NCBI GenBank assembly: GCA_002787535.1
Contig: PCXB01000001.1
Span: 1 to 35,640, forward strand
Source: Deltaproteobacteria bacterium CG11_big_fil_rev_8_21_14_0_20_45_16
GTDB taxonomy: Bacteria > Bdellovibrionota > UBA2394
DNA length: 35,640 nucleotides
Direction of reading: 5' to 3'
Position 1 is the first letter of the stretch; the number at the start of each line of letters is the position of its first letter. Of this stretch, positions 24,278 to 32,514 are shown in pieces. The notes below the pieces were generated by a model. The model had not been told where the DNA came from, did not search any database, and saw nothing but the letters and a program-made list of their open reading frames with translations. Position numbers and translations under genes: made by a program.

Positions 24278-25813
24278 CTGAAATTAAATCTTACAATTAT
24301 TTTTTCGCTTCTTATTGTTTCTTCAAGCGCCAAGAGCGCGGCCGTTGATGACGATCTTTTTGGATCACTGTATCACGCCTTGCTTCAAACGGAAGAAACT
24401 CTGAACCAAACTCCAGAGTTTGAATCGAACTCGAATCGATACTATCGGATGAGTCGTCTTGATGATTACAAAGAGCTATCCGACGCTCTAGATCGTTACT
24501 CAAAGCTCTTGGAGGCTGTACGCCCCTCTGAGGAAACATTCCTCCATGAAGTCGAAGCCTATTTTGCTGATATTTCCAACTCGCTTGTCCTCGAGAATCA
24601 AGAGGCTCAATTAATTGTCGAAATGAATCGGCTACATACCAGAGCCCACGGCGACATCAAAGAGTTTGAGAAATGGCAGAAACTCCTTGAATTGAGCCGA
24701 GCTCTAATGATTTCTACCCAAGATTTATCCGACGAGCTCTACTCCGACTTTCCTTATCGAATTAACGTTTCAGCCTTGATTCGCTTTGCGACACAAGACT
24801 ATTTCGTCGAAACCTCCAATCTATTGTTACATGATCCATCTGTGCATTTTGTGCGCGCGGACCAGCGGGGGGCAAAATCTCTGAAGGAAGTTTTAGAAAC
24901 TACAGTTGGCCAGCACCGGCCTGATAAGCGTTTTGAGCTGCTTCGATTTGGAGTTTTATTCTTGAAGACGCTAGAACAAACAGAGGCTGTACGAAAAACT
25001 CTTGACGCCTACGCTTCGTTAGAAAGTTTTTTAAGGGACAAGCTTGCCTTGTCGTACTTACTCCCCGATCAAGAGCTACCCCCCGGAACAGACTTAGTCT
25101 TGAATCGCCTCAGAGAAAATCAAAAGTATCAATTTGATGTCCGGGATCTTGAATTTGAACCGGATTTTTTTATAAGCAATTACACGCCAGCCCTAAAACT
25201 TAGTTATGTGATGAATATTCTAAACGTAAATGGCGAGATTCATGAGCTAGACTTTGAGCTGGCGAGAGATGAAAATAGAAACGAGGTTCTTTCGACGTCC
25301 GTTCAAACAACCAATCTTTACGAAATCATCGAATTGACGAAGGAGCTTTATTCACTCGAGAGCTTTCTTCGATTGAAAATAATTGACCAAAATACAATAC
25401 AATCACCGGGATTTAATCTGGAGTTTCGATTCTTCAGGCGAAGCCCTCACCCACAGATTGGCCTTAACATGACACCCTGGTATTTTCCGCTTGGAGGGAA
25501 ACAAAATGTGCCCGCTGTTTCGGATCTGACGAATCTTGGTCACCAAGAGGAAACAAAAATTGTGAAAGATGTTTCCATGATTTGGGAGGATTTACGATCT
25601 CATGCTGTGACCTGGGATCAACTGGTACTAATTGACCATGAAAAAGGAACTAAAATATCCATCCCTATTGAGGACAAAGCGGGGCAAGTTCGACATGATC
25701 GCATCCTCTATTCGCTACATCCCTATGATCCGAACAGGGCAATTGAAAACTATAAATACCAGTCTGATTCAGATATACCTTTAAAACTTCGACTTAGAAT
25801 TTCTTTGGATTAG
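24278..25813 (+). CDS. Exported protein of unknown function, apparent CTG start
   Basis: The open frame reaches back to 24272, and reading from CTG at 24278 gives (M)KLNLTIIFSLLIVSSSAKSA, a textbook signal peptide with cleavage near SAKSAA before VDDDLFGS. No ATG, GTG or TTG in this frame lies ahead of the signal sequence; the first TTG (24380) would remove it. So either CTG is the start or an ATG has mutated. The mature part (about 490 residues) is rich in helices and acidic (RYSKLLEAVRPSEETFLHEV, AYFADISNSLVLEN), with a later beta-like region. No domain is recognised. Lies 53 bp after the PAS kinase and 8 bp before another secreted gene, likely in one transcript. Confidence 0.7.
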   Translation: MKLNLTIIFSLLIVSSSAKSAAVDDDLFGSLYHALLQTEETLNQTPEFESNSNRYYRMSRLDDYKELSDALDRYSKLLEAVRPSEETFLHEVEAYFADISNSLVLENQEAQLIVEMNRLHTRAHGDIKEFEKWQKLLELSRALMISTQDLSDELYSDFPYRINVSALIRFATQDYFVETSNLLLHDPSVHFVRADQRGAKSLKEVLETTVGQHRPDKRFELLRFGVLFLKTLEQTEAVRKTLDAYASLESFLRDKLALSYLLPDQELPPGTDLVLNRLRENQKYQFDVRDLEFEPDFFISNYTPALKLSYVMNILNVNGEIHELDFELARDENRNEVLSTSVQTTNLYEIIELTKELYSLESFLRLKIIDQNTIQSPGFNLEFRFFRRSPHPQIGLNMTPWYFPLGGKQNVPAVSDLTNLGHQEETKIVKDVSMIWEDLRSHAVTWDQLVLIDHEKGTKISIPIEDKAGQVRHDRILYSLHPYDPNRAIENYKYQSDSDIPLKLRLRISLD

Positions 25814-25821
25814 CTTATCGT

Positions 25822-26325
25822 ATGACATTTCCTGGGGCACTTATCGCAAGCTTTCTTATACTGCAAACCGAACTTGAGGCCGAGTGGATACTGACCATAG
25901 ATGTCCAGGCTCCACCTCAAAGTGAGTTTAGTTTTTATTGTATAAATGAATTTGATATGAAAATATTTTCGCGAGACTCAAAAACACCGGCTCATATTGA
26001 AGAAAAACTTCGCAGCACTCCCGTCTCCTGCAAGCTGGAAAATAAATCCAATCATAGTATGCAAGTATTTTTGAGCTTTCCCGAAGAGGATGGAAAACTT
26101 CGACAAATAGAAAAACAACTGGAACCCCGAGTTTCTAATGATTTTGAAATCAATTCCAAGGTCAAAGCCACGAAGATTGTTCGGGAAGAGAAAATTAAAA
26201 TTAACGAGAAAGGCAGCGTCTTGCCGGATATCCATCGACCAGAGTTTCAAGGACAGGGACTCCAAAAGGAGCCAAACTCTTTAATTTACAACACTCAAGA
26301 CGACTTTAGCGTACGAGATAAATAG
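25822..26325 (+). CDS. Small exported protein of unknown function
   Basis: 167 residues starting MTFPGALIASFLILQTELEA, a signal peptide likely cut after LEA. The mature part has strand-like sequence with two Cys (FSFYCINEF ... PVSCKLENKS) that may be bonded, then a charged Lys/Glu-rich second half ending in a polar tail. It may be a small beta-sandwich domain. No family is recognised. Starts 8 bp after the preceding exported protein gene and is followed directly by a hairpin terminator, so it ends that operon. Confidence 0.7.
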   Translation: MTFPGALIASFLILQTELEAEWILTIDVQAPPQSEFSFYCINEFDMKIFSRDSKTPAHIEEKLRSTPVSCKLENKSNHSMQVFLSFPEEDGKLRQIEKQLEPRVSNDFEINSKVKATKIVREEKIKINEKGSVLPDIHRPEFQGQGLQKEPNSLIYNTQDDFSVRDK

Positions 26326-26326
26326 A

Positions 26327-26358
26327 AAGCGGGCCTCGACTACGATCGAAGCCCGCTT
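26327..26358 (+). terminator. Hairpin terminator after the exported-protein operon
   Basis: Arms AAGCGGGC (26327-26334) and GCCCGCTT (26351-26358), with an inner TCGA/TCGA pairing (26336-26339 and 26346-26349) separated from the outer stem by one mismatch. It starts 1-2 nt past the stop at 26325. The following TTGTTCACTT is only moderately T-rich. It probably ends the transcript from 22104 or 24278. Confidence 0.75.
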
Positions 26359-26399
26359 GTTCACTTAAGATAAAATCCTAAGTTTACTCAGATTCAAAC

Positions 26400-28019
26400 G
26401 TGAAGGTTCATGCAAACTACTTGAGACAAGTTCAAAGTTACCGCGTGAATTTAATTGAGCGTCAACCGCTTAACAATGATTCCGTCGACTTACGGCTTAG
26501 AAACTTGGAGGCTACGCTCGGCTTATTGCCCTTGGAGTTTGTGGTAAAAAGTAAATGGAGTTTGAAAGATAAGGACGTCTATCTTTTGAATCGACAACAC
26601 GCTGGAATAGATCTGCTAGACTCACAGGCCCGATTGATAGTCTCGAGATCTATTCAAAATTCTAATTTAAATATCCTGATTCAAAACGCTCAGCCGACTC
26701 AATATGCAAGCCCCTTTCCAACGATTTCCTCTGATTTGGCCGTCGCCCAAACATTAAAGGATCCAAGTTTAAGAGATTATAAGCTCGTTTCTTCCGCTAA
26801 GCTTAAATATTTCTTAGGAGCTAAGGCCACGTCGATCGCCAGGCTTTGCTGGGAGTTCGAAATTCAATCCTTTGAAATTAGCCCGACTTCCGTACTTCAG
26901 CGCTATGCCATCTATATAGATGCTCATACGGGCATCAAACTTGAGCAAAAGAACCAAACCTTCAATCTGGATACAACCTATCCGGATACTATCTATGGAC
27001 AAGTTTCAGCATGGGTGACTCCAGGCACTACATCCGACACACCGCAAAACCCGCCATCATTCGAGAGTTTTGGTGGATCCCTCATATATATGAATGGACT
27101 TCCACAAAATTACTCTCGAGAGGACGGAAGCTATGAATTCGCTTTTAATGGATCTAATGAACTATTTCTTTCGAGCACTCTCAATTCTGATACTTTTGAA
27201 GTTATAGACTACCCAAGTCTTGGAGATAGCAATCTCATTGCCACTCGAGAGTTCGATGTCAATATAGACGCGCCTCCCTTCAATTTGATTTTCAATGAAA
27301 CACCCCTCGAAACAAATACCTCACAAGTTAATACTTTCAAGTGGCTTCTCAAAAGCAGGAAGTTCGCAAAATCCTACCTACCCGAACTTGGAGGCCTCGA
27401 CGATCAAACTTTTGGAGTCGTCAACATTGACGAGATCACCTGTAACGCTTTTTATTCGGGCTCGTTTGCCTTTGTGAAATCTTCCGCCAACTGTGTCAAC
27501 AGTGCTTATTCTACCGTGATCAGTCATGAATATGCTCATCATATTGTCAAAAGCTTGGGTCTTGCGCAGGGCGCCTTTGGCGAAGGTTATTCCGATAGTT
27601 TTGCCATGCTTTTACATGATACGGAGGTAGTCGGAGAGGATTTTTATTGGGACGGTCGCGACATACGCTGGCCCTATCGATCGGGCGTGCGCTATCCTTG
27701 CGTTGGTGAAATACATCATTGCGGCCAGGCGCTTGGCGGCTTTTGGTGGTCTCTTCGCTTGAAGCTTGGAGCTAAATACTATGAGCCCTTTGGACTCGAG
27801 CGATCTTATCTTCTTTTTATGAATTGGACCGCGATAACTCTCGGTGGTTATATGAGCAACGGTCTTTTGCCAGATACTATTACAGAAGTTCTAATCGCGG
27901 ATGATAACGACGGAAACATCGTTAATGGTACCCCAAACTCCCCTTTGATCTGTCAGGCCGCCAATGAATTTGGCTTACCTTGTCCAAAGTTTATAATGAT
28001 GGGTAAATCAAAGCCTTAG
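26400..28019 (+). CDS. HEYAHH metallopeptidase (gluzincin, M36/M4-like), no visible signal peptide
   Basis: 539 residues from GTG 26400. The first 170 residues look like a propeptide (KLKYFLGAKATSIARLCWEF, then YAIYIDAHTGIKLEQKN, like the PepSY/FTP end of thermolysin-class propeptides). The zinc site is HEYAHH (376-381), with third ligand Glu395 in FGEGYSDSF 14-15 residues later, the gluzincin pattern. Further on are CVGEIHHCGQALGGFWWSL and DDNDGNIVNGTPN, also seen in M36-like enzymes. Such enzymes are secreted, yet the frame is open only back to 26382, right after a terminator, and no signal peptide is found. The 5' end may be lost or broken. Confidence 0.75.
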   Translation: MKVHANYLRQVQSYRVNLIERQPLNNDSVDLRLRNLEATLGLLPLEFVVKSKWSLKDKDVYLLNRQHAGIDLLDSQARLIVSRSIQNSNLNILIQNAQPTQYASPFPTISSDLAVAQTLKDPSLRDYKLVSSAKLKYFLGAKATSIARLCWEFEIQSFEISPTSVLQRYAIYIDAHTGIKLEQKNQTFNLDTTYPDTIYGQVSAWVTPGTTSDTPQNPPSFESFGGSLIYMNGLPQNYSREDGSYEFAFNGSNELFLSSTLNSDTFEVIDYPSLGDSNLIATREFDVNIDAPPFNLIFNETPLETNTSQVNTFKWLLKSRKFAKSYLPELGGLDDQTFGVVNIDEITCNAFYSGSFAFVKSSANCVNSAYSTVISHEYAHHIVKSLGLAQGAFGEGYSDSFAMLLHDTEVVGEDFYWDGRDIRWPYRSGVRYPCVGEIHHCGQALGGFWWSLRLKLGAKYYEPFGLERSYLLFMNWTAITLGGYMSNGLLPDTITEVLIADDNDGNIVNGTPNSPLICQAANEFGLPCPKFIMMGKSKP

Positions 28020-28031
28020 AGAGAAAATGTT

Positions 28032-29633
28032 TTAAAAAGGGTCCCGAAGAATATCGCGTGACATCCATCTTATATACTCTTTCCGTTGATTCAGAACATC
28101 CATCGAAGGAAGCGCGACCAGCTTTAACAGTCTGGCTTTGTCGGAATTATCTGGAAGGTAAACACTCAAGTCAACTGGAGCCTTAGGGTCCAAACTAAGG
28201 TTTTCCAGCTTGGATCCCGCAAGGGCCTCAAGTTTGGGATGAAGTTCATCTTCCGTGTCAGGATAAAAACGTCCGCCGAAAAGATTCCACTCGCTATCCT
28301 TGGATCGACGCCCAAAATAAAACCAGTTTTTATCTTCGGGATAAGGACAATCAGACCACAAACCGCGACGCACGTTGGGGACTTGTCTTATGAGATAAGC
28401 TATTCGATTCTGATTTAATGGATCTCGAAGACCAATTCCAAAAAAGCGAAATACCGAGTAATTTTTTTCAATTTCTGGCAACGAATCAACATTTGTCCGT
28501 GCCGTGAGTTTCGAATCACCAAAGCTGCTTTCACATATAATAATTTTGTCTTTTTGGGTACCAAAGATTTTATACTGCTGTCCGTTCGCTTCAAACTCTC
28601 CCAGCAACCCGAGTTCAGGGCTATCTTTCGCTAACTTATCTGAGAAACTTGCTGAGTCCGCACCTTCTAAACCGACAAATAGCCAATGCTCGAGACCAAC
28701 CGACTGGCCAATGACCGGAAACGAACAAGGCTTGGACTGAGAATTCGAAGCAACCAAAAAGCCTAGGCTTTCAAAAAAGCTTTCAGCTGTAGGCGAATCA
28801 TCGTCTGGCTGACGATTCATCTCATTTTTCTTCAGCTCATAAGTCGTAAAATCGGCGCGCAATAAACTCAGGCTATTAATTTCCAAATTCGAAAAACTTG
28901 AGTCTGGCAACGAAAGCTGCCCTGGCTCAAAATCGAAGCGCATTGTCTGAATCGATACTTCGTCCTCAGAAATTGAATAAGCATGATTCAACAGACCGGC
29001 AATCTGAGATTCATCCTTTCGTGCCTCGGTTTGCGTCCATAGAAAGGCCTCATTATCCGACCAGTTCAATCCTGCTTGATATCGATTTTCAAGCTTGAGC
29101 TCGGGAACAGAATGTTCAAAAAAATGCATGGCCGATAAACCACTCATCGACAGTGATAACTCCACTGGAAATTCACCCCGACTCGTCTTGATGGCCAAAT
29201 CAACCAATGCATTTTGAATTGCGCGATCCGGCCATCGACCAGTTGAATCCAGATATTCAGATACAAATTTCTCACGTCTCTCTCTCGAATCCTCTTCAGT
29301 GGATCTTTCCATACCCATTTTGATTAAAGATATAACGTCATTCCGCTGTTCATCGCTCCAATAGGCAAAATTCTCTTCAAAATAGCGCTTCAGTCCTCCG
29401 ATGTTCTGGCTTCGATAGGCTTGCTGAAAATAATCCAAAGTCTTGAGGCCCGGAAGCTTCAAACGATCAAAGGCCGTTAGCTTCCATGTCCGCACTTCCT
29501 CTATAAATTTGATATTGGAGCCATCTTTGGATTGAGCTCCCAAACCGAATCCCCATCCCGAAAGAATGATCCCAAGTATCGAAAGACTTGTCAGGAAAAC
29601 GTAAGCTGCGTTTTTTGAGAGGGGTTTCATCAT
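28032..29633 (-). CDS. Membrane-anchored or exported protein of unknown function
   Basis: Start taken at ATG 29633 with TGAGG 7 nt upstream; ATG 29657 has no such site. An N-terminal hydrophobic segment (AAYVFLTSLSILGIILSGWG) acts as signal or anchor. The mature part of about 490 residues is soluble and acidic, with helical repeats first (YFQQAYRSQNIGGLKRYFEE, NDVISLIKMGMERST) and a beta-rich second half (FFGIGLRDPLNQNRIAYLIR, KNWFYFGRRSKDSEW). Four Cys appear late in the chain. No domain is recognised. It lies downstream of the Cys-rich secreted gene, separated by a terminator, and is convergent with the metallopeptidase at 26400. Confidence 0.65.
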   Translation of the reverse strand: MMKPLSKNAAYVFLTSLSILGIILSGWGFGLGAQSKDGSNIKFIEEVRTWKLTAFDRLKLPGLKTLDYFQQAYRSQNIGGLKRYFEENFAYWSDEQRNDVISLIKMGMERSTEEDSRERREKFVSEYLDSTGRWPDRAIQNALVDLAIKTSRGEFPVELSLSMSGLSAMHFFEHSVPELKLENRYQAGLNWSDNEAFLWTQTEARKDESQIAGLLNHAYSISEDEVSIQTMRFDFEPGQLSLPDSSFSNLEINSLSLLRADFTTYELKKNEMNRQPDDDSPTAESFFESLGFLVASNSQSKPCSFPVIGQSVGLEHWLFVGLEGADSASFSDKLAKDSPELGLLGEFEANGQQYKIFGTQKDKIIICESSFGDSKLTARTNVDSLPEIEKNYSVFRFFGIGLRDPLNQNRIAYLIRQVPNVRRGLWSDCPYPEDKNWFYFGRRSKDSEWNLFGGRFYPDTEDELHPKLEALAGSKLENLSLDPKAPVDLSVYLPDNSDKARLLKLVALPSMDVLNQRKEYIRWMSRDILRDPF

Positions 29634-29685
29634 TTTGAGCCTCATATTTAAAATCATGGCATTGCTAGCACAGCTACGAAGAAAA

Positions 29686-29712
29686 GGAAAACCGCCGGCA
29701 AAGCGGCTTTCC
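29686..29712 (-). terminator. Rho-independent terminator of the Cys-rich secreted protein gene
   Basis: GGAAAACCGC (29686-29695) pairs with GCGGCTTTCC (29703-29712) with one A/C mismatch and a 7-nt loop. On the minus strand it is followed by TTTTCTTC. It lies 25 bp past the stop of the gene 30255-29737 and before the start of the next minus-strand gene. Confidence 0.75.
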
Positions 29713-29736
29713 GACTAAAATGCTTAATTCAAAATA

Positions 29737-30255
29737 CTATGATGAAGGACAATCGTCTGAGTTCTCAGAACAGCCCTTAATTCTAACACCGTAAAGCTTG
29801 CAATATTTGCTCGTCTTGGCATTGCACTTGTCAGAGATCAAGGGGTCATCACTTTTCTTGCAACATTTGTCGTTGGCTTTCACGACACAACCTGAGTCTC
29901 TGGCCATTTCAACTAGGCCCCGGACTTGAATGGCGTAAAAATTAATTTCTTGATCCAAGCCATTCGGAAGAGCCACTAAAATGGGATCGAGCTGAGATTT
30001 TTGAATCCCTTCCGCCATTCCAAAAATTACTTCCTCCGCCGCGCATCCATCGACCAAGCCCATGTTTTCCATCTGTTGGTAGGTAGTGGCGACATTTACA
30101 AATGTTTGAAGTTCCAAGAGTTGAGTTTCATAGACACCATTATCAAAATTTTGTGCAATCGCGAGAGCTTGGCTACCGCCCTGAGCCGCCACGAAGCTGG
30201 ATCCGAAAAGCATTCCGAAACCCAACGCACTAAGCACTGTATTTTTAATTTTCAT
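29737..30255 (-). CDS. Small secreted Cys-rich protein
   Basis: 172 residues with signal peptide MKIKNTVLSALGFGMLFGSSFVAAQ (cleaved after VAA). The mature protein is helical for about 95 residues (VYETQLLELQTFVNVATTYQ, IFGMAEGIQKSQLDPILVAL). It then ends in a Cys-rich tail with eight Cys in about 50 residues (DSGCVV, DKCCKKS, SDKCNAK, SKYCKLYG, KGCSEN, DDCPSS), plus one earlier Cys. A disulfide-stabilised extracellular or periplasmic protein is likely. ATG has AGAGGTGAA upstream, and the gene has its own terminator, suggesting strong single-gene expression. No family is recognised. Confidence 0.75.
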   Translation of the reverse strand: MKIKNTVLSALGFGMLFGSSFVAAQGGSQALAIAQNFDNGVYETQLLELQTFVNVATTYQQMENMGLVDGCAAEEVIFGMAEGIQKSQLDPILVALPNGLDQEINFYAIQVRGLVEMARDSGCVVKANDKCCKKSDDPLISDKCNAKTSKYCKLYGVRIKGCSENSDDCPSS

Positions 30256-30442
30256 TTTTCACCTCTTTATTTCAATTTCCGTTTTTTCAGCTCTAACGGA
30301 ATGGAACGTTTTCCAAACGTTTGTCTCCTTCGCTAAAGCCTAGGGCCTACTGAACACGAAATAGCGCATTGCGTCAACCTACTCAGGACTCAATCGGCAT
30401 TTGCCGTTGCCGGAACGCACACAGCTTCCTACAATTCACTTT

Positions 30443-30451
30443 GGGGGGGGG
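30443..30451 (+). promoter_or_regulatory. Nine-G run acting as ribosome binding site of the M64-like gene
   Basis: A homopolymer of nine G residues ends 6 nt before the GTG start at 30458. It is the only Shine-Dalgarno-like sequence for that gene. Poly-G tracts of this length change size easily during replication, so the spacing to the start codon, and with it translation, could vary between cells. Whether it does cannot be seen here. Confidence 0.5.
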
Positions 30452-30457
30452 ATTTTC

Positions 30458-32131
30458 GTGTCATACATTTATCGTGGCTTCATATTTTTGATTTGTTTTG
30501 CCTTTGTCTTCGGGCTGTCTACTGCGGCAAAGGCCTCTTATATCGTCAAACAGGAGCTTTCGACGGATGGGAGCATGAGAATTCTTGAAGTCATGTCATC
30601 GACTCGAAACTTGACGGCAGCTAGGCGACTAAGAGCCTTGCCCTCGCAAATCGATGAGCATTCTCGCTCCTCAACTAAGATGTTTGAGGAATGGCTCTAC
30701 CCCGACTTTGGTTCGATGCCCGCCTTAGCAAAATCATGGCTTCTGAACGAGTCACGACATCGGACTCAAGAGGCACCACTTGATGCTGAACTTCGAAAAC
30801 TTGTGGTTCAAGGACAACCTGAGAATAGAATTAACCTAACAATTTTGGGAGACGGTTATACGGAAGCGGAACGCGAAATATTTTTTGAAGATGCCCAGCG
30901 CATTACGGACGATTTGTTTTTGGAGGACACTTTCGCAAGCTACCTTCCTTTGTTTAATGTTTATGCGGTCTTTGTGGCCTCTAAAGATCATGGCATTACA
31001 GATGTTGAATCGAAAGACACAGTCTTTGGGCTTTACCGCTCACCCAAAGGATCTAAACGGGCCATCATGCCGGGAAACTCTAGTCAAATCCGAAAAGCCT
31101 TGAAGCTAGCTCCGGCAACGGACTTCCCGATCATCATTGCCAATGATGAGTATTATGGCGGTCTCGGCGGTGAATTCGCCATTACAACTCGTTCAGTTGA
31201 GAGCGGTCCTATGGTCTTGAGACATGAACTTGGTCATAACTTTGGAGATGTTGGTGAAGAATATGATGGAGGCGATGTCTATACTGGGGCCAATCATTCG
31301 AGCAATAAAAATGTAAGCTGGATGCCATGGGTGAAAGGCGAACTCCGCGTCTTTGATGTAAAAATCCTCGCGCAAGCCTATGTTTGGCAAAAACTTCTAA
31401 AAAACCCCTTTCGACAGAACATAAAGTTTCCGGCTCCCGATTTAAACGGATTCCCATACGAACTTGATGTTGATGTAAGTTCCGTCGGCTGGTCCGCATC
31501 TGGAGAAGTTCGCTTTACATTTGATGGTGAGAACTTGCCGCTGGAAGGAAGGTATACGGACGATCGAAGTTTCTTTGAGCTCAACGAGCTCAATTATCCC
31601 ATACCTGGCAACCATCAAATCGATGTGGAGGATCTCTCAGAAGATGGCGATAACATCTTAGCCTATCTCAAGGTCGCAGCCCTCGGACACGGCTATATCA
31701 AAGACAAGAATTTTATCGGCGCCTACCCCACCTTTAACTCAAGTGGCCGATTGGTTGGCTATCGCCCGACTCACGATTCGTGTTTAATGCGGAATATGCG
31801 CTCCAAGCATTTTTGTGCCATCGATCGAGAAAATATGTGGAAGCGATTTTTGGATCGCGTCGAACTCGTAGATCGAATTAGCTATGATACTCAAACCCGT
31901 AAAATTAGACTCGAAACGCCCGCCTTGCCAGCACTGACCATTGCATGGTTTCGGCAAACTGCTCCCGACGAATACGAAAGAATCGAATCTGCAGAAAATT
32001 TGTCTGAATGGAAAGTTGCGGACAAATTTGCAGGGCATAAACTAATAGCCCGCGTTCAGCTAGAAACAGATGAAGTGCGGTCGCCAACCCTCCGTTTTAA
32101 GCGGGAAGCTGGCCTAACGATTCCGGAATGA
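30458..32131 (+). CDS. Secreted M64-type (IgA peptidase-like) zinc metallopeptidase
   Basis: Start taken at GTG 30458, which gives MSYIYRGFIFLICFAFVFGL, a signal peptide ending near KAS; the ORF from 30401 would add 19 residues in front of it. The M64 hallmark NLTILGDGYTEAER is present, followed by FNVYAVFVASKDHGITD and the zinc site HELGHNFGDVGEEYD (HELGH at 256-260). In this family the residue after the second His and the following Asp complete a metzincin-like site. A C-terminal beta-rich region of about 200 residues follows (SASGEVRFTFDGENLPLEGR), then CLMRNM and HFCAIDREN, also typical of M64. About 557 residues. Overlaps the PRTase start by 4 bp (ATGA). Confidence 0.88.
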   Translation: MSYIYRGFIFLICFAFVFGLSTAAKASYIVKQELSTDGSMRILEVMSSTRNLTAARRLRALPSQIDEHSRSSTKMFEEWLYPDFGSMPALAKSWLLNESRHRTQEAPLDAELRKLVVQGQPENRINLTILGDGYTEAEREIFFEDAQRITDDLFLEDTFASYLPLFNVYAVFVASKDHGITDVESKDTVFGLYRSPKGSKRAIMPGNSSQIRKALKLAPATDFPIIIANDEYYGGLGGEFAITTRSVESGPMVLRHELGHNFGDVGEEYDGGDVYTGANHSSNKNVSWMPWVKGELRVFDVKILAQAYVWQKLLKNPFRQNIKFPAPDLNGFPYELDVDVSSVGWSASGEVRFTFDGENLPLEGRYTDDRSFFELNELNYPIPGNHQIDVEDLSEDGDNILAYLKVAALGHGYIKDKNFIGAYPTFNSSGRLVGYRPTHDSCLMRNMRSKHFCAIDRENMWKRFLDRVELVDRISYDTQTRKIRLETPALPALTIAWFRQTAPDEYERIESAENLSEWKVADKFAGHKLIARVQLETDEVRSPTLRFKREAGLTIPE

Positions 32132-32505
32132 AATTTAAGGACAGAAAGCAAGCAGGACAGGTATTAGTGGAAAGGCTTGAAGCCTATCGATCCGATAATC
32201 CCCTCGTGCTAGCCATTCCTCGTGGCGGAGTGCCCCTGGCTGCTGAAGTGGCAAAGAAGCTCGATGCTGATCTTGATGTCCTACTCGTTCACAAAATTGG
32301 CGCAGAAAACAATCCCGAATATGCCGTTGGGTCTGTGGCAGAATCCGGCAAGATTCAGGAACTGGAATCACTCGCTGACAAAGTTATTGTACTGGATGTA
32401 CCTCAGCCCTTCTATTCAGTGGGCGAATTCTATGAGGATTTCTCTCAAGTAAGTGACGGGGACATGAAACTTAGCTTTGACCAGTTGGCGCGGGGGAACA
32501 CTTAG
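32128..32505 (+). pseudogene. Phosphoribosyltransferase lacking its catalytic core
   Basis: Residues 1-75 match the N-terminus of the 215-220-aa predicted phosphoribosyltransferases (FKDRKQAGQVLVERL, VLAIPRGGVPLAAEVAKKL, LLVHKIGAENNPEYAVGSVA). Residues about 79-112 match their C-terminus (LESLADKVIVLDVPQPFYSV, FYEDFSQVSD). The roughly 90 residues between, which carry the PRPP-binding VDDGxATGxT loop, are absent, while the reading frame is kept. The remaining 125-aa protein should not bind PRPP. An in-frame deletion fits best. ATG overlaps the stop of the M64-like peptidase gene, so it is translationally coupled to it. Confidence 0.8.
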
Positions 32506-32514
32506 GTCCAAACA

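Noticed and set aside
22104-26358. Treating the regulator, kinase and two exported proteins as a proven signalling operon.
   Set aside because: Spacing and direction agree, but the 53-bp gap before 24278 could hold its own promoter; only inferred co-transcription is stated.
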